Assembly: GCA_012932295.1 (NCBI GenBank)
Contig: JAAONU010000016.1
Location: 19,373,530-19,437,529, forward strand
DNA from: Cyclina sinensis
Lineage: Eukaryota > Mollusca > Bivalvia > Venerida > Veneridae
Direction: 5' to 3'
Length of the DNA stretch: 64,000 bases
Position numbers and translations under genes: made by a program. Below the pieces are notes generated by a model. That model searched no databases. It was given only the letters and a program-made list of their open reading frames with translations, and was not told the origin of the DNA. Positions 44,640 to 56,619 of this stretch are shown piece after piece (the stretch's first letter is position 1; each line of letters begins with the position of its first letter).

Positions 44640-47140
44640 TCTTTACTTTATTATTTACATGGCTTTAGTCAAAATTAATTCCTTTGGCCTGAGACTTAAT
44701 GTTTGGCGCTGTTGAGAATGGCTGACTGCTTCCTGGATGTCTAACCAGAACACATTGTAAAAGTAGAAGTTAAACCGAGCAAAAGGCAGAAAAAGCACTA
44801 AATTTGAGCGATAATAGAATACATTTGATCTCTGAGGTCATGAAAATATTAAGAACTACATAAAAGTAACATATTCGAGTTTATCACTTTTCATTCCATG
44901 TATATGTTGTAGATTTTATGATGTTGATGTTATAAAATCCCACTGAAAATTTCTGGTTTTGCATTTGCCAAACTCTTCTGGCGCATCGTCAACAAATTTA
45001 CATCTTTAGAACAAAATCTCATGAATATATGTTTATTGTTTTATGGCTGTTTATATGTGTAAAGTCTGTCATTGTGTCTGTTATTTCAATAAATGTAGTA
45101 TGTATAACATATCTAATGTGGTTAAGAAACATTTTCATGTTGACAGTCATCAGAGTTTGGTAAATATATTGTGTTTGTGCGCAGACTTGGGCATGTGAAT
45201 ATTTGTTTGATTCAGTCTCAGTATAAAAACCCGTTATGTAACCAACACAAACTGACAACACACACGAGTGTTTTAGCTTATCATTTAATGATTGTGTGCA
45301 GATTTGTCTCCCATGGTTGTATAGTTCATTAGTACAGAAAAACCGTACGACTCCCTTTTCGTGGAAGAGAGAGTTGTCATAGAACACTTTACACTATTTT
45401 AAGACATTTAGACTATGCTTTCAATAACATTTATATCAGTTTTGCTATAAGTATTATTGAGAAGTTTGCTTTCAATATATTTAGAATGTTCTGCTTTCAA
45501 TATATTGAGACGGTTTTACTTCAATGTAATGTGAAAAATTTGCTCTCAATATGATACGGCTTGAGAACATGTTTCATATATCTTTAAGGCGTTTTTGCTT
45601 TTAATTATTAGAGCTTTCTATTGCAGTTCGCGCTTAATATTTTTGATAGTATAGTAATTTTGGGAGCGTTTTTCTTTCAGTATTATTGATGTTTTCAATA
45701 ATACTGGAAGGAGTTTTCCGCGGCATTTTTCCTACTCTCCGATTTGAAGACAGATTAAAGGGACAGTACTGAAGTTGTTGGAAAAAAATGGATTTGTTGT
45801 CATTGCTAAAATTATACTCTGTTTTCATTGTTATAATATAGTGATATAATATAATATAGGAGAAGATCTGGTTTGAATAATCTCAGTTTCTCTATAACTT
45901 AGAAACGTTAGATATTCTAAATAACATTTGGTAGACGAACTCACTGCTGCTTATACCAAGTCATACATATTGACCCTAACATATAATGCGTCTGATAGTG
46001 TGTACAGTGTAGGAAAACACACTAAGCATGTTTTCTGTTGTAGGACCAACACACTTTAGTTCTGCAGAACCCGTAAGATAGCCTAGGCGTCAAGTCCAAC
46101 AAATTCAGCACTGCACCTTTAGTCCGGGCTTGTCAACTTTCTACGCGTTATTTTAAACGTGGTAAATTTAAAACATCAATTGATATTTTTTTCTTTTTTG
46201 GGTTGTAGAGTGGGGCTTTGGAACTGAGGGGGAAGAGACATTACGTTTAGCATCTGTGATTTAGTGTGGAACTTGAACATATTTTTTTTAATGTTTGATG
46301 TTGCAAATATACTTAAAATTAATTTGTCCAAGTTTGATGATTTAACCTGTCAAGGATACCTACTTAAACGTTTATACGTCAATACATTTTTGATATTTTT
46401 TAAAAGCTTTTGGGTTGTAGAGTGTGGGTAGCGGGGGATGGATGGGTGATTCAGTCACCTGGTATAACCTTGTGAGCAGTTATGACGTAAAGAAAAGCTG
46501 AGCTAAAGACTAACCGGTTCTACCGAACGTAACGATATAGAAAACTATAGATGTTACATTGTTTACGATTGGTTAAGTAATTTCAGTGTATGAAATCTAC
46601 TTTTTTAAAAACTTGTTTGGTGTTGTGAATTGTGCTGCTTGATTAATGCATTTTGGAGTTGAACCTATGATTTATTTAGATATTTACGAAGATATTAACT
46701 GTAAACAATACTTTATCCTGTCAATTATTTCATATCCGACCCGATAAAGAGGGGTCGTATAAATTTTGCTTTATACAGCACATGATACGTCATGGACTAC
46801 TTTTATGTTTATAATCAAAAGCAAGTGATAAAATTGTTGTTATCACAAACAGAGACTACTTAAATAAAAATTAAATATTTCAATATCTAGATCTTACAAT
46901 ATAGTGATCATTTAAGGAAATAAAATTATCGAAACGTTGGAACTATTTTTTGTGTATATCTGGCGGATAACCTTGACATCCTAATTTGAAACACTTTAAA
47001 AAGCCTTCGGCTCACCCGATAAATCCCTACGCCTTGCCAGATAAACTTTCTCATATTAAGACACTAACCTATTATTCTCTATTTTTTCAACGTAACAGTG
47101 AAAACACGTGATTTTTGTTTGCTTATTATCATTTTCACCA
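44640..47140. other. Intergenic, nothing recognised
   Basis: AT-rich DNA. Around 45400-45700 a loose 40-50 bp periodicity ('tttgctttcaatatat-ttgaga') suggests an old, nearly erased minisatellite. No gene is seen. Confidence 0.4.
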
Positions 47141-47149
47141 AGTCTTTGG

Positions 47150-48295
47150 TGCTTATGGTTTATACGACGGGTATTTGGCTTTATCGGTGTGTCGACATTT
47201 TGAAAAATTTAAATTCTCCGACTCGAAATTTTTCAAAAGCACGAAAATCTCGGTGTCATTATTCAGAAGTACTAAGGGAGTTTTGCTTTATCGGTGTATC
47301 GTCAGTCTTTTAAAGGAAAGGCGACTTTCTTCTGTAAGTTGTTGCATGGGCGATGGAGAATTTGCTTTTATCGGCGTATCGGCATTTTTGAAAGGACGGC
47401 GAGTATTTTTAATTTATCAGCTTTTCGTTTTCTTTGAAAGGACAGTGGAATTTTTATCGATGTATCACCATTTTTTGAAAGAACGGCAGATTTTTCTTTA
47501 TTGGCGTATTGCCATTTTTTGAAAGGACGGCGGAAATTTTGCTTTATCGGCATATTGCAATTTTTTTGAAAGGACGGCGGAAATTTTGCTTTATCGGCGT
47601 ATCGCCATTTTTAAAAGAAACGGCGGTAATTTTTCTTTATCGGCGTATCACCATTTTTTGAAAGGACGGCGAAAATTTTGCCTTATTCATGTTATTAGCG
47701 TATCGTATTTTTTGAAAGGACGGCGGAAATTTTGTCTTATCGGCGTATTGCCATTTTTTGAAAGGACGGCGGGAATTTTGCTTTATCAGCGTATCGCCAT
47801 TTTTTTGAAAGGACGGCGGAAATTTTGCTTTATCGGCGTTTTGCCATTTCTTGAAAGGACGGCGGGAATTTTCCTTTATCGGCGTATTGCATTTTTTGAA
47901 TGGTCGTCGGAAATTTTGCTTTATCGGCGTATCGTAATTTCTGAATGGACGGCGGGAATTTTGCTTTATTGGCGTATCGCCATTTTCTGAAAGGACGGCG
48001 GGAATTTTGCTTTTTCGGCGTACCGCTAATGTTTTGAAAGAGCGACGGGAATTTTGCTTTTTCTATTTTCTATTTCGGCGTTTTGTTTATTTTTGCATTT
48101 GGCAATAGGAATTTTGTGTTATCGGAGGTATCGCCATTTTTCGAAAAGACGGTGGAAATTTTGTTTTATCAGTGTATCGCCATCTTTTGAAATGACGGCG
48201 GGAATTTAGCTTTTCAGCGTATTGTCATTTCTTAAAAGGACAGCGGGAATATTCTTTTTTTTTTGGCGCATCGTAATTATTTAAAAGAAAGACGG
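47150..48295. repeat. 46-bp minisatellite, more than 20 copies
   Basis: The unit contains GGAAATTTTGCTTTATCGGC, GTATCGCCATTTTTTGAAAG and GACGGC. Copies become progressively degenerate toward both edges and cleanest at 47510-48000. Homopolymer-length changes shift frames, so open frames here are accidental. Confidence 0.9.
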
Positions 48296-48645
48296 ACATT
48301 TTGCTTTCGACATAACTTTAGTAATGAAGATAATAATGAAGAAAAAAGTATTTCTCTGATGGTTCGCACATCGGCTGATAACGGTAAGGAACCTTTAAAA
48401 TATATTGTAACGATTATAAAATGAAAATAATTAACAAACTTATCACTTATTAAATAATTTGGTTTTATAATTGAATATTGCAGCAAAGTTAGCAATGTAA
48501 GTGGATATATTCATATGAACAAGTTGTTATAACAAAATGAGAATGAGTACGTAAATTTAGATTTTTTTTCTCTGTGTAAAATGTCTAAGTATTTCGTCTG
48601 TTGGTTTCCTGTTTGTTGCCTGAACGTCGATAGCCACACGAGTGT
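48296..48645. other. Spacer between two minisatellites
   Basis: AT-rich unique sequence with no gene. Confidence 0.4.
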
Positions 48646-48649
48646 TACC

Positions 48650-49805
48650 TGCTAACTGAATGTCTGCTGCCCAAATGTCTGCCACCCGAATGTCTGTTGT
48701 TTGAATGTCTGCAGCTTTCCGAATAGCTGTTGTCCAAAAGACCTGCCAGAATTTCAGCTGTACAAATGGAATATCTGTTGTCCGAATGTCTGCAGCACGA
48801 ATGTCTAAAAGACTAAAAGGTTGCTGTAAGCAACCGTATCTGGTGTCCGAATGCCTGCTACCGATTGCCTGTGGTGGTTCGAATGTCTGCTGCCCGAATA
48901 TCTACTACTGGAATGTCAGTTATCCGAATTGAATGTTTGCAGCCCTAATATTAACTTGCCCAAATGTCTACTGCTGTGCGAATGTCTACTGTTCGAATAT
49001 CAGCTGTCCGAATATCTTATGCCCGAATGCCTACAGCCCGAATGTCAGCTGTCCGAAAGTCTGTTGTCTGATTGTCTGCTGCCAAAATGTCAGCTGTCCG
49101 AATGTATGCTGCCTGAATGTCTGCAGTCTGAGTCAAGTGTCTGCAACTGGAATGTTTCCGGTCCGAATGTCTGCTGCCCGAACGTCTGCTGTCAGAAATG
49201 ATTGTCTGCTGTCCGAATGTCTGCGGACCGATTGTCTGCTTCTCGAATGTCTGCTGCCCAAAGGTATGCCGTCTGATTGGAAAGTCTGCTGCCCGAATGT
49301 CTGTGGTCCGATAGTCTGCTACCCGAATGTCTGCGGTCCGATATACTGCTACCCGAATGTCTGTGGTCCGATACTCTGCTACCCAAATGTCTGCGGTCCG
49401 ATAGTCTGCTACCCAAATGTCTGCGTTCCGATAGTCTGGTACCAGAATGTCTGCGGTCCGATAGTCTGCTACCAAAATGTCCGCGGTCCGATAGTCTGCT
49501 ACCCGAATGTCTGTGGTCCGATAGTCTGTTACCCGAATCTCTGCGGTCCGATAGTCTGCTACCCGAATGTCTGTGGTCCGATTGTCTGCTACCCGAATGT
49601 CTGTGGTCCGATAGTCTGTTACCCGAATCTCTGCGGTCCGATAGTCTGCTACCCGAATGTCTGTGGTCCGATTGTCTGCTACCCGAATGTCTGTGGTCCG
49701 ATAGTCTGCTACCCGAATTTAAGCTGTAAAATGTCACCTGCCCGAATGTCTGCGGCCCGAATGTCTGTTGCTCGAATATCAATTGTCCGAATGACTATTG
49801 TCTAA
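48650..49805. repeat. 15/30-bp minisatellite
   Basis: The basic 15-base unit is GTCTGCTGCCCGAAT. At 49290-49720 it becomes a higher-order 30-base unit, GTCTGCTACCCGAAT plus GTCTGTGGTCCGATA, and part of that is itself repeated in about 90-bp blocks (49490-49700). Since 15 is five codons, open frames arise in several frames on both strands (for example 48933-49805 on +, 49192-49782 on -). None has a credible start, domain or splice context. Confidence 0.9.
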
Positions 49806-52800
49806 ATTCTTATTGTAATATTAAATTGTTACCTTCATCCCTGTTGCGACTGTTCAAAAATTTATTCGAGGTCAAGGTCATAAGAATTTAAATTAGGTCA
49901 CAAGGTCAGAGTAAGAGGAATAACTTAAAACATTAAGTAAAAGAAATAAAGTATGGTTGAGGGTCACACCAAATAAGTCACCTGTCAAAATCACTGATTG
50001 TGTGGTAATATTTCTGAATTATCCCAAGAAGATCCTTATTATCCTGAGATCAAAGATACTGAGATCCTAATTTACGTATGCTAAAACAGGTCACTTGTTA
50101 AAGATCCCAATTCAGTTATAAGGATAATTTCACTGAAAAAAAAACATATTAGTACGTATATTTTACAGTTATGCTTCTTACAAGTTTCTTTTTTTTTCAA
50201 AATTCGAACGGCTGAATACAAGCTAAATACATGCCAAAAACTTAATGCCAACGGTTTCAGATACCAGAAGGTATGCCCTATAAATGCATACAAGCTACGG
50301 TCATTACAACATATAACCTCCAGCTAGGTCCCTGCTAGACAAATGTAAATCTAATACATTTCTCATACAAGCCACATTGAAACTTTTAACTCGCCATTAA
50401 GTAACTAAGTTCCCGAACCTGGCTACAGTGAGTTGGCTGGCTACCAATGATACCCCTGCTTAGACGCAGATAATTCTTCATGCAATCCCTGACCCTCAAC
50501 CTTTGGTTACCATAGAAACGCATGAAGGGGGACCAGGAGCCTGGGACAATATTTGATCAAATATTATGCTTATCCTTAACTGTTATTTTTTCAACATTCA
50601 TTCTATCTTACATATATCTATCTTTCTTGAATATTTGAACAATTACAGCACATATATAAAGGCACAAGTGATTTCTCTGATCTCAGAAATGTTTAGAAAT
50701 TGATTCAGATAGATCTTGCAATATAATCGAAAGTTTTATTAAGAAGTGGAGGTATTGTTGTGGGATGTCTTATTTTCTTTTAACAATAAATAAGATTAGG
50801 TAATCTGTTAAAACATCAAACGTTTTACTCTAAATAATTTAACAACGGTTCAAGAGTGTTTCGTTATAACGCTGTAATAATGGAAGAGAAGAAGGATAGC
50901 TGTTTTAATTTCTTTTTGTGTGAAAAAAATCATCTTATACCAACTTTGATGGTACTTAACCTTTAGAACAGAACAAAAATCTACCTAACTTGTTTTGAAA
51001 AAAACCCCACAAAACGTGCAAAGAAGCAGATTAACATTCTTTTGGGGATAATCATTATACGCTATTAGTTATATAGAATTTTGGCAGGGTATGCTGTCTC
51101 GTATACCCAATCGAATTGATTTAACCCGAGCTGCCAGGCAAAGGTTTCTATTAGTTCGAACAGGCTATAAATGGCCGTATACACAACCAAGAGTCTGTCA
51201 AACGAATTTGGAATACCGCATATTATTTTAAAAACAAAAAATGGTCTATTTTGTGCATTGAATATGACCATTTTTTCATTTGTGTACTCACCTTACGTGC
51301 CCCCTTGAACTCTTCCTTTTTAGTGACATTTCCAGAGCAAGCCGAGCCTGTTTTTGTTCACAATATGCTTTTTATGTTGATATGGATATTTCAGAACCGT
51401 ATCGTCAATGGTTCTGTTCAGAATTATTTATTTCTAAAAACAATAAATTCATGCGTTGTTCTTTTGTAAAAACTCTATTGACGTCATATTGTGATGTCAT
51501 TTTAGTGTCACATTTATGATTCCATTGATGAAAACATGAGAACTATGACTTGAACATTGCTTGCTGTTGTGGATTAAAAGGACTCTGAGTGCAAAAGTAA
51601 AAAAAAAAAACTTTGCGTTGGACGAATGACGGTATGAATTCTTAAATAATTCTGAAATAATTTAAAAAAAATCTTCAGTGTGCAACCCGTCTTTAATAGT
51701 TTGTAGACAGACAAAAGAGGACAGTTCAGCTGATAATATCAGGCTGCATCAGTCTATTCAAAGGTTTGCTTGTGAATGGAACACAAAAGTTTTGTTCTTT
51801 CATTTTGAACCTTAGCTGGAATGGCTTAAATTCGATAACAAACATTAACATATACAAGATCAAGCTATAGTCTGGATTTGTTTTCATTTTCTTGGATACT
51901 AAACAGACTTGCGTTTAAGGGACTTAGCGGAATTTTGTTGTTTGAAGTTTTGAACCCGGAGAAAAAATGGCTGTCATTTTGTTTATGCGTAATCAAAACA
52001 ATGGGAATGAGAATCTAATCAAAAATAAAAAGAAAGTGACGAGGCTCTTTAGTGAAAACCATTGCTCACGGTATATACGGGTTTCACAGTATATACGACT
52101 TCGTATACGAAAGGTCTTAATGGTATTATAAATTCCATTATTCAACTTTGTTCGCTTCGTATAATAAAGACAATCTAAATCAATATTCTATGAATTTAGA
52201 ATCAAAACAGACAGGAAAAAATAATGGGCATCAAACTTTCACCCTACTGTGTCTATAATTAAACAATGGTTTATTTTCCATTTAGGTTTAGCTGTTATCC
52301 ATACGTTAAGATTTTAGTGTTCCTTTCATTTAATAACATCTTATAATTAGTTTGTATTTATGATGATAACCGTTTTATTTTATGCTTTTCGGTAGATTAC
52401 TGAGATTTCTGTGAACATTATATTTGATAATTGCACTGTGAAAAATATCAAATATAATTTCATTCTTTTTCCAAGAAGAACTACTTTTAATAAATTCCCC
52501 CCTTGGATGCCTCAAATGTACTAAAAACTTACTTCCCTTTGACCAAATTCGAGTTACTTCCCCTTTATTGTTTACATAGCAACATACATGTACAATTTTG
52601 ACAGTTCGTCTGCAAATCAATACAATGGTTGAATCAGACATAGATCCTGACATTTTGGCAGAAATAACTAATAATTTTTATGACAAAGAGGGCTTTGGTG
52701 ACTTTGAACTTCAAATAACACCAGACATTGACATTTAACAGATTTTAATTTTCCATCGCTTCACTTTTTTCAACATGGCAGCCGATATAAGAATGAACAT

Positions 52801-55090
52801 GCGTAAATTAATTCGTCGAATATAATTTAAAAAATAGGTTTCAAACGATACAAAAAACTGCTGCTTAATCATGTAAATACATGTAATACAAAACATTGTT
52901 TTTAAAAAAAATGACAATGATGGTGTTTAATTCAACCGTGCGGTAATCCTTGTCCACACACTTTTCTTTGGCTTATATGTAAATGTAAAAGTCAAATTTG
53001 AGGCAACCAATGGGGGAAATATGCAACTAAAACCCTGAAAGAGCATTTACTTCGGAAAAAAAAAACGAAAAAGGCATAAAATAAAAAGAAAATTTGTGTT
53101 TATTCTGTGTAAAATTGAATTTTATTTCATCTAGTGAGCATTAAAAACAGTATTCTCACTCGTGGCTTGGCTTCGCAACTTTATTGATCTAGAGGGCACA
53201 GAGGCATTTCAATTTGAACAATTCATTTATTTCGTGCAGCTTAAAATTCAGCTAGATTAAAATAATTCAAATGGAATGTTAACCCTAATTTATGGAATAA
53301 ACAAAAGGAAATATTTTACTTTTCTTCAATAAATTACGTCTAACATTTCACATCTGCGGCTCTCGTAGTACTCCACGCAGCGGTTACTTCCCTTTCAGAT
53401 GAATGAAGGGGAGATCACTACGAGAAGATTGATACTGCCACTGGAGAGTTTCTTCCTCTACCCTGTTATATCAATAACAGAAATGATTTTTTGTTGGCTT
53501 AGAGGGACCGTATCAAATTCTATATTATTTTTGTTTTCATACCTTAAGCTTTCTTGCTTTAAGTAAATAATATTGGTACTGTTAAATGGGGAATAATAAT
53601 CATAAAAAAATCATCTAATTTTGGAAGATTTTAGTACGCCCATGGCCAAGTGAATTTTGCGGTAGTAGATTACTTTATTATGACTTTATCGGTGATGAGG
53701 AGTTTACTTAAAAAGTAAACCATTTGAATATTAAGCTGTTTTTAAAAAAGGTAAAGCGCTATTGTTTTTAATTCTTTAAGATATTACTAACGGACGAGTT
53801 TTTTTCGAGTCATTTGAAATATAAATGTATGACAACAATGTGATGTAAAAATTAATATTTCTGTCATTGCAACCAGAATAAAATCATTAAAATTTTGCGC
53901 AGTCCTAGAGGCATACATTTTGATTTTGTCTCGTATTAAACAGTAAAAGTGAAAACACGGTTTCCAGCCTACCCTAGATAAAACAGAAATTAACATCAAT
54001 GAGAGAGGAGATAAGAGGAAAAATAACATTTTGAAGATTCGGGAAAATGTTTTGGTCTTGATTTTTTTATGTTTATAAGATCAGTGGTAGCGTACAATGA
54101 AACACTTACGGAACTTTACTTCACTGAATATGACGTTTCACAAAATGTAAATATTTTGACCGAGGTGTCACATGGTCAGTATTACATCATATTCAAGTAA
54201 GTGAAATTCCATAAACATTTCATAACTGTACAAAATTACAAACGTGTAATGTAACAGCAACCATGACATTGCGCATTCACTTCTTGTCTTGAAATAATTG
54301 TCTATTTTACTACCATTTTCTCCTCTCTTTTATCATAAAGTTTTTCTCTTTCATAAAGGCGTGATGTCTTTTAACATTATTTGATTATTTTTTTTTACAT
54401 GTCACTGAAACTATTTTAGTCATGTGATTAAATGAAAATTTCCACAACGGTTTAGAGTCTCAAGTGGCTCTACATTTTACACTTTTAGCGCAATCACTGG
54501 TTGGAACGTTGGCAGTAGTCAGAAAGCTGACAAGTTCAAACCCAACCCAGTATAACTTAAGTTAAAGATAAGTACTTAATTTATTCTTATAAAGATGTGA
54601 TTTTAGATTCAGTGGTTTATTACAAAACATTGACCTGTTGTTCTGCCAACACACAATTTTGTTTAAACCATTTTAATTATATACAAATATTTATACACAA
54701 GTTCTGAACAACCGTATTTCTTGTAACTTTTGCCATAATTATGTTAATGTAAACGTGACCCTTCTTCAGTTTGGGAGAATGAAATTAATTGAAGTTCTAA
54801 CATAATTTGCTTGTCTTGCGAATTAAATTATCGATACTTTGTGTGTTTTCTGTTCTTGTTTTCTGATTTTCATGTCCAACAGAAGATTAATAGAATGGTC
54901 AACATTTATAATTGTGACGGCCGACATTCTGTTGCCATTTTGTTTTGGCGGAGGCTGAAATCAACCAAGAAAAGATGAATTAATTGATCAAGGAGTAGTT
55001 CTTTGTTTGGTAAGATAAATAAATAAAAAATGGATAAAATAAATTGATAAAGTTATAAAGTAGTTAGGATCTAAGTGTATTTGAGTATTT
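49806..55090. other. Long stretch without a recognised gene
   Basis: I found no exon with convincing coding signal. A 37-codon frame at 52625-52738 (MVESDIDPDILAEITN…, acidic) is the most protein-like scrap, but has no partner exon. Confidence 0.35.
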
Positions 55091-55094
55091 TGTG

Positions 55095-55485
55095 AATGAG
55101 TATATGAATGCTTTACTGAGTGAGTGTTGGAGCGGGTGAGTGGCTGGGTGAGTGTGTCCGTCCGTCCGTCCGTCAGTCAGTCAGTCAGTACACAAAATTG
55201 CATAAACTGTCATTTAATTTTGGTATGGGGATGAAACTATGAGTATCGCGCCTCTATGATCATCAGCCTGTATGAGTAAATGATTGGGTCAGTCAGTGAT
55301 TGGTCTAATGCTTTATTGAGTCGAGTCTTGGAGTGAGTGAGTGGGTGGGTGGCTGGGTGAGTGTGTCCGTCCGTCTGTCCGTCCGTCAGTCAGTCAGTAC
55401 AAAGATTGCATGATTTGTCATTAAACGTTGGTATGGGACCGAAACCATGAGTATTACGCCTCCGTGATCATCTGACTGTTCTTGT
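55095..55485. repeat. Tandem duplication with GTCC/GTCA microsatellite
   Basis: Two copies (about 55100-55275 and 55307-55480) share the order 'gagtgagtg-tggctgggtgag', then TGTCCGTCCGTC with CAGTCAGTCAGTAC, then 'ttggtatggg--gaaac-atgagta' and 'gcctc-tgatcatc'. Each contains tetranucleotide runs at the same place. Confidence 0.8.
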
Positions 55486-56007
55486 GTAGTTTCTGCAGTT
55501 TTTTTAGTAATTGCAGTCAAATATAATGTGTTCTGTTTCACAAAAGTAATTGCAAAACTCAAACTTCTGACATAGGACATATAGCGCATCAAATTTGAAA
55601 CAAACACAGCATGTCAGCGCAAGGACAGCACGTCTGTAAGACACATATAGAACTTTTCAAGCTCTAATGATTAGAATTACAAATTTATGTATACAGCTTT
55701 CAGTCCCTGTCTTCGGTTAATCACAAAGACAAGATTTATCTGAAGACGGATGTCAAAATTTGCATACTCCATTTTGCTAATGTCTTGGAAATGGCGCTGT
55801 AATCTGCGGGATGAAGAGTGTAGGACGATTCACTGCTGAAAGTCTGCTCATAAAATAACCCGTAGATTTAAAGTCAACATGAGGGCGACAATGTTAGAGA
55901 AAATCTAATTGTCTTTAGTCGTTGGGCCGACTAAATTATCAAATGCGATGAAAATAATCCTAAGTTACATTACAATAGCAATTTTACGTCTGAAAAAAAT
56001 GTTCAAA

Positions 56008-56617
56008 TTTTACCAGCTTGTTCAGCCTATAAACCTTTTACCTGCTTGTTCATCCTATAAACCTTTTACCAGCTTGTTCAGCCTATAAACCTTTTACCAG
56101 CTTGTTCAGCCTATAAACCTTTTACCAGCTTGTTCAGCCTATAAACCTTTTACCAGCTTGTTCAGCCTATAAACCTTTTACCTACTTGTTCAGCCTATAA
56201 ACCTTTTACCAGCTTGTTCAGCCTATAAACCTTTTACCAGGTTGTTCAGCCTATAAACCTTTTACCAGCGTGTTCAGCCTATAAACCTTTTACCAGGTTG
56301 TTCAGCCTATAAACCTTTTACCAGCTTGTTCAGCCTATAAACCTTTTACTATAAACCTTTTACCAGCTTGTTCAGCCTATAAACCTTTTACCAGCTTGTT
56401 CAGCCTATAAACCTTTTACCAGTTTGTTCAGCCTATAAACCTTTTACCAGCTTGTTCAGCCTATAAACCTTTTACCAGTTTGTTCAGCCTATAAACCTTT
56501 TACCAGCTTGTTCAGCCTATAAACCTTTTACCAGCTTGTTCAGCCTATAAACCTTTTATCAGCTCGTTCAGCCTATAAACCTTTTACCAGCTTGTTCAGC
56601 CTATAAACCTTTTATCA
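56008..56617. repeat. 28-bp minisatellite, about 21 copies
   Basis: The unit is ACCAGCTTGTTCAGCCTATA followed by AACCTTTT, nearly homogeneous. A partial unit at about 56342-56358 marks an unequal-exchange junction. Confidence 0.95.
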
Positions 56618-56619
56618 GG

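Noticed and set aside
47115..47990. Repeat-containing open frames of about 135 codons
   Set aside because: Produced by the 46-bp minisatellite. The unit is not a multiple of three, and openness depends on homopolymer length drift.
48851..49805. Cysteine-rich 290-codon frame and overlapping serine/arginine-rich minus-strand frames
   Set aside because: Translation of the 15/30-bp minisatellite in several frames. Periodicity is that of the DNA repeat.
56008..56617. CRISPR-like look of regular 28-bp repeats
   Set aside because: Units are directly adjacent with no unique spacers, and the genome is eukaryotic. It is a minisatellite.
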